From Luscinia megarhynchos (lineage: Eukaryota > Chordata > Aves > Passeriformes > Turdidae): a stretch of DNA of 64,000 nucleotides. The number at the start of each line of letters is the position of its first letter. The stretch's first letter is position 1. The position numbers and the translations under genes are program-made. Below, in pieces: positions 50,724 through 61,200 of the stretch. The notes under the pieces are model-generated. The model was not told the origin of the DNA. It saw nothing but the letters and a program-made list of their open reading frames with translations, and made no database searches. The DNA lies in NCBI GenBank assembly GCA_034336665.1, contig JAPFBE010000002.1, positions 32,591,406 to 32,655,405 of the forward strand, read 5' to 3'.

Positions 50724-51759
50724 GTGTTTTCCTTTTTTACTTCCCCCCAAAATCTGCTGTCCCTGTTCCTATCCAAATAACCAGAAAAAGGCTTTTTTGC
50801 ATAGTGTTGTATGGACTGACAGGCTCACTTGCCTGCAAAAAGCTGCACAGAGACAAGATCCTACACATTCACTTCCTGGAGGAGCAGGAAATGGAAAACA
50901 GGTAAGTGTCTCGACATGCTGATGGTCTGGAAGGTGTGACCTGGCCATTCAGAAATATGCTTAGTCTTATTGGCCAGCCAGCTGAATCACAATTCTCAGC
51001 TGATGCTGAGCCAAACAATGTAAATAATCTGTTATGCTAAGGTATTGCTTACTGAGCTGTACTCTGCACGTGGATCCTACATCCATGCAGAAATTATTCC
51101 ATCAGCTGTCTGGTAAAGCTGAAATCACAGCATTTTCCTGACTTTCTTCCTTTTAGAAATGGAGCATTTATTTTTTTCAAGACATTATTGGGTTTATTTA
51201 TTTTCTTTCAGACAAATATAAGCAAGGTTTATCCAGAGTTGGAAGCAGACTGATGCAATAAAAATGGTACTGAGGGATTAGCATAAGGGTATCTCTATGT
51301 TAATCACTGCAGTGATTGTCAGTCTTGCAGACATATGCGTACTGTATTTTCACAGGAACATTTCTCCAAGGATTTACTGCTGTCACTGGCATAATAATAC
51401 ACTAGAGTTGCTTATAAACAGCATATGGCCAAGGTGAAAGGAGCACTGCTTTTAATGAGCACCTTGTCTTCCTTTATTTACTAGATTGGAAAATCTAATA
51501 TCAGCATCTTCTAGAGGAGGGAATACTTTCAGCAAAAATGTTGCTTTCAGACTAGTTATCATGCAGATAAATTGCTTTGCCATTACTCCCAGCTCATTAC
51601 ACCTAATTGTTTCTGTTTGGGAAGTGTCTTGCCTCTGACCAGATCAAAATTAACTCAGAGGCAGATCTTTCAAGGCCATGTGTATTTGCAGCTGACTGAG
51701 CTGCAAGGTCTACTAAAACACTCGGCTACCCCAGTTGACTGTGGTTTGGAATCCCATGC

Positions 51760-51789
51760 TACAGCATACTTTGGAGTACAGCATACTTT
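51760..51789. repeat. 13-bp direct repeat, 17-bp period
   Basis: TACAGCATACTTT occurs at 51760-51772 and 51777-51789 with GGAG between the copies. It is a small local duplication. Confidence 0.85.
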
Positions 51790-52175
51790 TACATCACATG
51801 TAAACCAAGAAGTGGGTGGTGACCTCAGCCAGCATTTGCTCCAGAATATATGCAGATTAATTCTTCATTTTAGACAGATGGATAGTGCTGAAAATTCAGG
51901 AAGAAATTCTTTTAAGAAGAGAACATTAAAATCAATGGTAAAATGAGCAGAAAATTAAAACTTGCCAATAATATTTTGAGTTGGTTGTTTGAAGAATTTT
52001 AGATTTTTTTAGGTGGTACGTAAATGCAGGGCCATGAGTGCACTAATAGGCTTAAATTGCTTTGACCAGCCTCACTTGGGATCTCCACCCACATAAGATC
52101 TGCAGATTGGTCTTGGAATTCCATTTAAACTCAGGCTTAGGCTCTCAGCTTTAGACTGAGCTATGATGCTTTTGT

Positions 52176-52200
52176 AAAACATAAAACATAAAACATAACT
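52176..52200. repeat. (ATAAAAC)n short tandem repeat
   Basis: Three to four units of AAAACAT/ATAAAAC lie immediately before the LTR on the plus strand. Confidence 0.85.
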
Positions 52201-52405
52201 TAAATTACTAATGTTTTACAGGCTGCAGATACTTTGTCGTGGATGACTAGCTGAAACCAAACTTCAGAATTTTCTGTCAAGGGACCTGCTAGCAAAAACC
52301 AATACAGGGTTGCTGCAAATTTTGGTAAAAATTCAACTAAACCTGATGCCTGGAAAGGCTGACCTGGAGCAGAGACTAGGCAGAGCAAAAGGAATAAAAT
52401 AGGAA

Positions 52406-52411
52406 TTTATT
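52406..52411 (-). promoter_or_regulatory. LTR poly(A) signal
   Basis: AATAAA on the minus strand, correctly placed downstream of the LTR TATA box. Confidence 0.55.
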
Positions 52412-52497
52412 GAAAGGACACACCTTGGGCAGTGCAAGAGCCCAAGGGGCTACATCCAAATCAAATCCAAGATGGATCCTGTCACAGGTCCTTACAC

Positions 52498-52504
52498 TTT
52501 TATA
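52498..52504 (-). promoter_or_regulatory. LTR TATA box
   Basis: TATAAAA on the minus strand inside the LTR. With the poly(A) signal it defines the likely U3-R-U5 order. Activity is unknown. Confidence 0.5.
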
Positions 52505-52696
52505 AGTTTTGGTTCATCTACATATTGGGCTCAATTGTCCCATCACAGCCCCAGGCTATGAAGTCTCAGCCCCCTGGCTTGCCCCCTTTCCCTCGCTGTT
52601 GTTTGTGCTTTTTGGGCACCAGTTGTCCTTGATTTTCCAGCTGGGAAGGGATTGCTTTGTCACCACCCTGTGAAGAGAACTTACTAACACCTAACA

Positions 52697-53943
52697 TGAA
52701 GTTTCAGAGTTACACACCAAGCAGCAGAGATTCTGAAAAATATAAAAGATAAAACTCAAGGCATCAAACCAAAGCAGCAAATTCTGAATCAGTTGATTAA
52801 TGAAAGAACACAAGACAAAACCACCTGTGCATAGATTGCATAGGTTTTGGTGAACACAGCTCTGCAAGGGAAGCCACCAAATATGTACTCATCAAATAGA
52901 GTAAGAGACCCATTCTCTCATCCTTTGGTTTGGTTTTTTTTTTTTTTCTTCCTTAAATAACTCCTGGATCTGCTTTGGCTGTTGTTTACACTGCTTTGTC
53001 TCTGATACCTGTAGTTGTAGGTTCCTTATCCTCTGTTTGTTGCCCTGTCTCTGAATTGACTCCAGACCTATTAACTTGTCTTCTGCCCTGCCTCCTTTTC
53101 TCTGGATGCACCTCCTCCTAACTGAGGAGGATGAGTCAGCACACCTCATGAATCACTCTGCTTTGGTGGCACCCTGCTATGACCCCTCCTGCTCAGGTAT
53201 GGGGGAACTAAAACCTCACTGGGGGAACAGAACCCCACCTGCACTACCACCACCCTCTGGTGCTGCTCACCCTCCCTGCTCTGGCTGTTTCTTGGTGGTA
53301 TCTCAGAACAACAAACCTGCCTACACTTCTGGAGACGATGAATGTTGGCTAAACTTCCTGTGCTCCAAAAAACCAGCTTTCCTGCCAGTTTTAGACACAG
53401 TGCAGCCCACAGAAAGCCTGATATATTTTTGAGTATTTGCTTTCTTTTCACCTTTTTCTGGGGAAGTCATGGGGTAGGACTTTGGATTTGGGAAGAAACT
53501 AAAGGAGAAAAGAAAAAAAGGGGTTAAAACCAAGAGGGAATGAATATGAGAGAGTGGAGCATTCAGAGCTGCCTGCTTGGTCCTCAGGAGAAGGAGCAAT
53601 TCTTTGCTCTGGTCTGCCAGGACAGCAGGGGTTAGGAGAAAGAGTCACCAGGAACACTTTGTCAAAGCAGAGAAATGGAACAAAACAAACTGCAAGAGTT
53701 TGACAATAGATGAATAGAAATGCAAGAATATGTTGAATGTCAAAGTACAGCAGTTTCCCATCATTTATTGGTGAGCCAACAGCAAAAACCTCAGAAACTA
53801 GCTGTAAGACTGGAGGACAAAGAAATGTCTGTGGTTAGTCAAACTGTGAACTACCAGCTTGAAGAAGTTATAGAAGAGACAAGTAAAATATTAAGATGTA
53901 TCAGGCAAACTATTTCCCATTTTCTACTTCAAATGCTATTATG
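52697..53943. other. Unassigned DNA beside the LTR
   Basis: A T14 run occurs at 52934-52947. About 53070-53450 is GC-richer, with minus-strand frames (52892-53149 and 53146-53451) that are lysine/glutamine-rich or unremarkable. Their position upstream of a minus-strand LTR would allow decayed retroviral internal sequence, but I see no retroviral motif and do not claim it. Confidence 0.4.
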
Positions 53944-53985
53944 TAGAAGCTCATCTAGAATATTGCTATACTTCTGGCCACCCAT
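53944..53985 (+). mobile_element. Very old CR1 scrap
   Basis: TAGAAGCTCATCTAGAATAT followed by TGCTATACTTCTGGCCACCC resembles the CR1 stretch encoding VRPHLEYCVQFWAP-like residues. Only about 42 bp can be placed. Weak. Confidence 0.35.
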
Positions 53986-54869
53986 CTCAATTCATCTATT
54001 TTTTGTTATATGTGTTTAGCAACATAACAGGATCTCCTTTCTATTCTATTTCTTGAGAAATTGATTTGAGCCTAACAAGATACAGACTGGCATAAAACTG
54101 AAATATAAAGGCAGCAAACAAAAGGCTGAAGCTCTTTGTGCCAGATCTTGATTCTTTTGGTAGAAGATCACTTGAACATTAAGTAGCAATCAGTGAGTTT
54201 AGTCCAATAGTTAGAAGATCCTTTTATAATATAAAACAAATGGATGAACACAAGAAGACTAAAGGGCTTCAAAGAATATTTTGAGGAAACACATCTCTCA
54301 ATTTACCACATTTTCCTTACAATATTTAGTTAATATTTAATTATATTATTTTTCTTATAAGATTTTCCAGTATAGTTTTCTTTTTAATATACATCAATAA
54401 TTTTAATTCAATTGTTTGATATTATTTAGCTCAAAATACCTTTTATTTTTACAATCTAATGCAGCAAGTTATTCTTTTTCTTCATATAAAACAGATATAA
54501 TAAACATAACACACTTTAAAACTGAGAGTATAGTACTGGTATGGAGTATGAGCCCACTTCCTAATATAGGAGCTGAAACATGCTTTTACCTTTAAATTTT
54601 ACATATTTTCACCTCCATCTTTATTACAAGGAAAATTGCAACTGAGAGATAGATAAAATAGAAAAATCTTCCAACATATGGAAGCATTTTAATATTCCAC
54701 CACAGACTACAGAGAGAATCACCTGAACAACTTTAAATGTCTATGTATTTGAGAAAGATAAAAGAAAACACCTTCTGAATCTTTGGAAATCATTAGAAAA
54801 GGAGGAAAAGTGACTGAACAGCTTTGATCTTCTCTATAAACAGTCTCTATGATAGGACAAGCATGCACA
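53986..54869. other. Unassigned AT-rich DNA
   Basis: No gene or repeat was recognised. 54300-54500 is extremely AT-rich. Confidence 0.5.
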
Positions 54870-55030
54870 CTTAACAAGCTTGCAGATGATGCTGAGCCAG
54901 CAGGTGTTGAGAAGAGCAAGCAATGTTGCATTTCCTAGAAACAGAGCTCCCACTCAGAGAGACAATGACAACCAGAAATGTGAGCCAACAGGAAACTTGT
55001 GAAGTTCAAATGGCTCAAGGAAGAGTATAA
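54870..55030 (+). mobile_element. Old CR1 ORF2 fragment
   Basis: TTAACAAGCTTGCAGATGAT followed by GCTGAGCCAGCAGGTGTTGA translates as LNKLADDAEPAGV, the CR1 motif C region. Further on, TGTGAGCCAACAGGAAACTT and GTGAAGTTCAAATGGCTCAA fit the following WANRNLMKFNKGK-like stretch. The frame is interrupted by stops. Confidence 0.7.
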
Positions 55031-57932
55031 AGAAAGAAAGTAATAGAAAGATAAGGATTATCAGAATATTGCTGTGATTTTCTCCATGAATAGCTAATAA
55101 AATTATTTCTTTTTTTTTTTTACTTGCAGAAGCGACTTTGGAAAAAATATGTTAGAGCTATGCAGTCAATCATAGGAAGCTGTTCTGTGTCTCAGTAACA
55201 ACAGCAAGCAGCAAAGGAAATTGAGTGCAATGCTTTCAGAACAAAATTTTTTTTAAATCATAACCAAGAAACCCTCACATACTTCACAAAGGGTAGCTTT
55301 AAGATACGTAGCTCCTTCCCACAAGAACTGATGAGGTTTTAGTGACCCTGGAGGTTTAAAAGATATTGAACATTTTCTGGTGTGGGGAATACCAGAGAAG
55401 CACCACTAGTGGCTATGAAATACAGAAGACATTAATTGTTTTAAAAGAACAAAGTGATATTTGGAGTGTGCTTGTCTGCTCTTGTACTCACCCCACCATG
55501 AGCACCCTCCATGGATCATGGGCTGGAGATGAGATGCTGTGGATGGACCTGTGAACAAACACAGCTGCACTCAATCCTTGACAGCTCCCCTGTCCATGGA
55601 ACCACAGAGATTACAACCTCCTATTCCCTTTCCTGCAGCCCCTTTCTCAGACAAAGTCTAGGCACGTGTCCTGCACATGCTGCAAGGAGTGCCTGGCATG
55701 GAGAATCAAAGCAGCAGGAGACAGGGGAAAGTCCAGGGTGCAAGTAAAGACTGATTCAGATGTAGTCAGGGTGCTCTAAGCCTCACTCCAGTAGCTCCCC
55801 TGTCTCAGGAGAACACTGGATATTTTCTTAAGTGTATTGTAACTCACTGATGTGAAAGGGGAAGAATAATAGCATCTATTTTTCGATTGTGTTTCTGTAA
55901 TACCTAACACAAAGGGAACATCATTTGAAGCTCATAGTGCTAGTACTAGTGTCATTACTATTATTATTAGGTTGTAACTTTTAGAGGTGATGGCTTATAA
56001 ACTAAAGGGCCTAATGCAAGTAGCAGAGGAGGAGGCCATAAATTCAGTTCAGACAGTGATTTCACAAATTGGTTCCCTTCCACTATCCCAGGCGTAACAA
56101 ATCTATTTTTCAATGTCTCTTTTCTTTCAATTCCCACTATCTAAGCCTGATCCTTAAGAAACTGGGGGAGATGTAGAGAGGGTGAAAGTCAGGTTTAATG
56201 CCTATAACAAGATTTTTTACAAAGACAGAAATAGTTATGTTAAATAATATTTTTATATCTTGCTATGATATATGAATCCTATTATTGCATTAATAATGAA
56301 CTCATTTGTCAAGCAGTTTGTTATCCTCCCTTAAGCAAATAACACGTTTCAAAAAAATCAAGGTATTGCACTTCTCTTCTGGCATATACACAATGTTTAA
56401 CACTAAGGCTAAATGAGATTTTTTCTGGAAAGTTAGTCAGGTTTTGGCCTCATTGCATAATTAAAAGTAAATACAATTTTTTAAAATATAAATTCACAAA
56501 GGCTTTTAGAAAAGAAACTATTTTAATAAATGTGGAAAATAAAAGAAGTTATTACAAAACTAAATGCTTGACTTCAAAATGCAAAGGGGAATAGTAAACA
56601 GCTGTTTATTTCTCCTATTGTTTAGTGTGAACAGGCTTTTTAAAAAACTCTGCACCCCTTCTGGTTTTTTAGGATAGGTATAGCTACAGTTTAATTTATT
56701 TTTAGATGCAATATAAGTGATTTTAAAAAGTAGCATTCTGGTTTGTGGAGTAATATTGTGCTAAGGCAACAAGTATTTCAGATCAGAGAGGAAGATCCTG
56801 TAGCTGCATCATGTGATGTCTTAAAAAGGTCACAGTATGATCACAATTCAGTGTGAAAACAAAAAGCCCTGCTTGCCTCCTCTGGAAGCAGAAACATTCC
56901 AGCAAGACTTTACATGGACTTTTGCAAGAATGAATACCAAGTCAAAAAAAAAGGCTCCTTTACTTACATGGAGTTCTGTTTCCCTTCTTTTCTTGTCAGA
57001 AGGTAAGCACACAGGTGCAGATGTGAGGGATGCAGAGGAAGACCTCCCTGAAGCCCATTTGTGGTCTGATCCATGTCCTTTGGAAGAGCAGGCATTTCAT
57101 GTCTACCTGCCAACACTGACTATATAATAAAAGCTCTTACTGTGCTGAACAGGGGTTGTCTCAATTTGCTGAATACTGTATGAGTTTATTGCTATTCCTG
57201 TGAGTATGTTCATGCCTGTTTCTTTATCTGAAATCCTAATCCTCTATTTATATAGAAGGGAGAGATGGAACAAAAGTCAGGAAAAGTGAATTTCCTTGTG
57301 ATTGAGTGATACAATAAATTCTAATAATAATTTTCAATTATTCATACCATTTCTAATTCTAATGGAATTTATGCCCCATTTTTCTCATCCTGTGATTATA
57401 CTTCTCCCTAATCAAATTTGTTATCAATATGAAAGCTAAATCTATCACTACACACAAGCTCTTTGATCACTTAGATACAGATTTCCTTTGTTCAAATTGT
57501 TTACAACATACATCCTTGGAAATTAAATTCTTTGTTTCATATTGAGATTTTACAAACTGCAAGGAAACTTTGATCATGAAAAAGGCATTTACCACTTTCC
57601 AAGTAGTGAAAATCCTACCCATTTATGCTAAACTTTAAGACTCTGGATTCTACTTGCTTCCTTTACAAATTCAAACAGGTAATTGTAGAAAAGGGAACCT
57701 AAAAATTATGGACAATAATTCTTCAAATTAATGTCATAAAACTGTGGACTGGTTTTGACAACTAATTACAAAGCAAGAAAAATAGTTTCCTCTCAGAGCA
57801 TTATCTCTCATCATCTCTCTGCAACACATGGGGTTTTCACTTTTTTATGCCTTCAAACATTATGACCAGTCATGCAGCATGCAATCACTGTGCTCTCATA
57901 AAAAGGGTAGCATATTTAGAGACATCTTAGCC
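55031..57932. other. Unassigned DNA
   Basis: No known gene or repeat was recognised. A strong 3'-splice-like site precedes 55130. About 55490-55800 is GC-richer. A 96-codon frame at 56837-57127 has no recognisable domain. Confidence 0.5.
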
Positions 57933-58200
57933 ATAGGATGGCAGAATTATTCGGGTTGGAAAAGGCATCTGAGATCATCGAGTCCAACCTTTGACCAAAC
58001 ATCCCATGGCAACTAGACCATGGCACTGAGTGCCACATCCAGTCTTTGGTTAAAGCACATCCAGGGGCAGTGACTCCAACGCCTCCCTGGGCAGCCCATT
58101 CCAACATCTAATCACCCTTCATGTGAAGAAATTCCTCCCAAACCTCCCATGGAGCAGACTAAAACTGTGTCCTCTTACCCTGTCACTAATTGCCTGCAGC
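57933..58200 (-). mobile_element. CR1 LINE 3' end fragment
   Basis: On the plus strand it begins ATAGGATGGCAGAATTATTC, GGGTTGGAAAAGGCATCTGA and GATCATCGAGTCCAACC. Then come CACATCCAGTCTTTGG, CCTCCCTGGGCAGCCCATTC, GAAGAAATTCCTCCCAAACC and TGTGTCCTCTTACCCTGTCA. This is the reverse complement of a CR1 3' UTR. The inner end is uncertain, at 58190-58220. Confidence 0.88.
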
Positions 58201-61200
58201 CACTTCCTCTGCAGCCTGGCCTCCCAAGAAAGGCATTGAAGAAGTAGGTTTGCAAACCCTTCATTTTTGCTCATTTCATGTTCAGTCATCTGCAGGACTT
58301 TCAACTATAAGAGTTTTATGTGAGCAAGAATGAAAAAGTTCTAAAGGACAAAGTCATTTGAGAATTGCTTTAATGGCAGAAGGACTATTATGAAAATTGT
58401 AGCTAAGTGGTCTGTATTTTATGAGAAAATAAGTATCAAAAAACATTTCAAGGTCTCTTGCTAACACCCCTCAAGTCCCTTTGATGTGGTAACTAAATCT
58501 AGGACATCAGAGCTACCCAGATCTGCCTTTAATTACCAGGAAAATAGTTAATATTTTGTATTTTGGGGGATCTTTTTTACATTTTAAATTGTTTTTATAT
58601 ACCTAACAAAAATGTGTTCTGATTCATCTTCAGGAAAGCAGAAATTTCCTTTTAATTTGAGTAAGACACTGGTCAGCTTCATAAAATGTCTGCACAACAC
58701 AAGTCAACAAAGATTTGGATACTGAAGTGAAATTTGAGAAGCCTCATAGAGAAGGCAAGGGACCTACTCAAAATTAAAGAAAATAGTTGCATTTTACATA
58801 GAATTAGAATTTGTTTTTCTCCAAATTGCTTATGCTTTGAGCAGATGATCTGCAGAGGCAAACTTTCCAAAATTCCAATTTTGAATTGGGACCTTCCTGC
58901 AAAACACAACAATTTCTTCTTTATTATATTATCCGACATAAAGAAGTTGTTTTTTTTTTCAAAACTGCAAAAGTGTGATTTTCTTAAACTTAGCCAGCCT
59001 CCTTATTCTACTTGCATGGAAGTTAAAGGCCAGTCTCTGCTGGCTCTATGACAGATTATAAACCCACTTAGGAAAGAGGTGTGGCCCAGTGATCAATTTC
59101 TGGTAATGTCCAATTTAGAGGCAAGTTGCAGCATGGAGCCAACTCAGCCCTTTGCCTTTTGGGACCTGTACACCTTCCCCTAGAGCACCAAGTCCTTGAC
59201 AGTCACCTGGTTGGGGTAACCTGAATGAGTGGTGTACCTGCACAGAAGGACTTGTCTCCAGGGTCAGACACCCATATGCAGCCGGGACTTTTTCGGTATT
59301 AAATGCTTGAGTAGCCATAGCCTGGCAAAAATTTAGAGACACAGTGAGAAACAGATAGTAATTTTAGGGCAGTAAAATCTCACTTTGGAAATCAATCTAT
59401 TTTTCTTGGCCTTTCTTTTTTATATTATCCGATATTCAATATCCAATATATCCAATTTTACTTTGGTTTAGCATTTTAAATCTTTCTATGGCTTTATTTT
59501 TAGGATATTATCATGGTCCCTGCAATCCTTACTGAAGTATTACTGATGTTTTTTTCTTTTTCCTCATTGATGGTTACCAGGCTTTACATGTGGGAAAAAC
59601 TCCTGCCTGATGCTCACAAAGTCATACATATTATTCTCATGATCTTCAGGAATGTCTGGCCTTATCAAACTTCAGCCACACAGTCCCCTGTGGGAAGTTC
59701 CCTTAGAAACTGTACAGAAACTGGGACAATAATCTCCTCTGAACAGATTTTCCATCATTGATATATCTGAGATACAGGGGCAGATATGTTTTTTAATCTT
59801 CAAGCAGCCTGACTTAACTCATGGGAGTCCACAACTATGAGCCCTTTCTCTCCTCTGCATCACTTTAATATTTGAGGAACAAAATCCTTTTGAAGTTAGG
59901 ATTCTTTTAGTTCTGCCTTTGCTTATCAAGGGACCTCATTAGTGTCAGTCTTTTAAATTATCAACAGGCAAAAGGAAGCTCCACATGACTGTGCGCTATT
60001 TTTTGGCACACTGCATTGTACATTTGTTATGTAACTAAAATGCTCCTTAGCCTGAACCAATATGGTTACAGAATCTTTACTTTGGCACAGCTACATTCAA
60101 AATGGAGCTTAATGGTCTTACTTGTTGTCCTAAAATTCTTAGCACAGATTTTAAAAAAAAAGGGGGAGTGTGTTGTTTCCTCTGTGCTTTCACCTGAGTG
60201 AGAGGCTAACACAAAAAGAAAGCTGCAGAAGCAGACAGTGGCCAGGTCTCTGAACGGGAAGGTCCAAGTCCATATTCTTTTTTCTATCCCATCCAGCCTT
60301 GTGGTCCCTCTGAAATACAAGAAGAAGAGAGAGGAGATAGATCAACTGCATACCTTGAAATGGAGTCTAATTTTGGGCAACTGCCCTCAGCCACCAGGTA
60401 GGCTCAGGTGTGTCACTGCTGAGAGCTGTTCTTCATAAGAAGAGTAGAAACTCTCATTCACATTTTTTAGATTATTGCTAGCTTTCAAGTAACTACCAAA
60501 ACCAGAATTTCATCTAATCCTGACCCTCTCTAAAGCAAAGTCTTCTCAGAGTCAGTAGGTTATTGAAATCACAAATGATGAAATCACAAATACATGTATG
60601 ATAGACATTCTTAAAAAGACTTGGACGTGAGCTGTTTTATTACAGGAGCTCAAGTGTATTTTATTACAGAATGCACAAGTCTCATGCACTTTGCTTTGCA
60701 ACATTGGGTAAATGTGAAGAAATACTACCCCTAGTAACTGAAAAGGTAATGTTCTCTATCCCCTCTAAAACTTCTTTTCATCAAAAGCAGCCCAGGTCCA
60801 TGGAGAACACCTGGGGTCTCAAGTCCACTGCTGGTGCCTGAGCTCTCACATCGAGCCTGGAAACCCCATCCAGCTCCACATTTCTTATGCCATGATGTGC
60901 CACATTGCTGCATCCCTGTCTCAGTTCCCTGTCTCTGCCCCACATGTCCTGATTCAGCCCACTGATAGCCTATAGCAACTAAATAAGTCTGTATCAGGGT
61001 CCCTTGAAGCCAGACCTATAGGAGGTGGCACCTTGCTGGTGCTGGTACCTGGCCATGGTCACTGCCACCGAGCTGCAATTGACATTTTGGCTTGACTTTG
61101 GTCCTGTCTCACCACCAGACACTTGCCTGAGGATCTTGGCCGAATGTGGCAGCTGTACTTTCATTAACCACGTGGTTGGATGCTGTGGCACTGGGCACTG

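Larger units (their letters stand above)
50137..52211. other. Unassigned DNA
   Basis: No gene or transposon was recognised. A 124-codon open frame at 51572-51946 has no recognisable domain. A strong splice-donor-like CAG/GTAAGT sits at 50916-50922, but no convincing exon ends there. A palindromic octamer triplet lies at 50700-50723. Confidence 0.5.
52212..52696 (-). mobile_element. Endogenous retrovirus LTR, probably solo
   Basis: Read on the minus strand the segment starts TGTTAGGTGTTAGTAAG and ends near TGTAAAACA, the TG...CA form of an LTR. It holds a TATA box (TATAAAA, 52498-52504) and, 87 bp further downstream, a poly(A) signal (AATAAA, 52406-52411). The run of CCAAGGTGTGTCC, the poly(A) block, TCCTATTTTATTCC and TGCTCTGCCTAGTC then follows, which I associate with passerine-type ERV LTRs. 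U5 would be about 190 bp. No primer-binding site or polypurine tract is seen next to either end, so I read it as a solo LTR. Exact ends are uncertain: no clean target-site duplication fits these ends, although TTACTAA occurs at 52205-52211 and 52681-52687. Confidence 0.65.

Noticed and set aside
50722..50922. Exon ending at the strong donor CAG/GTAAGT near 50919
   Set aside because: No convincing acceptor pairs with it and the frame has no recognisable product.
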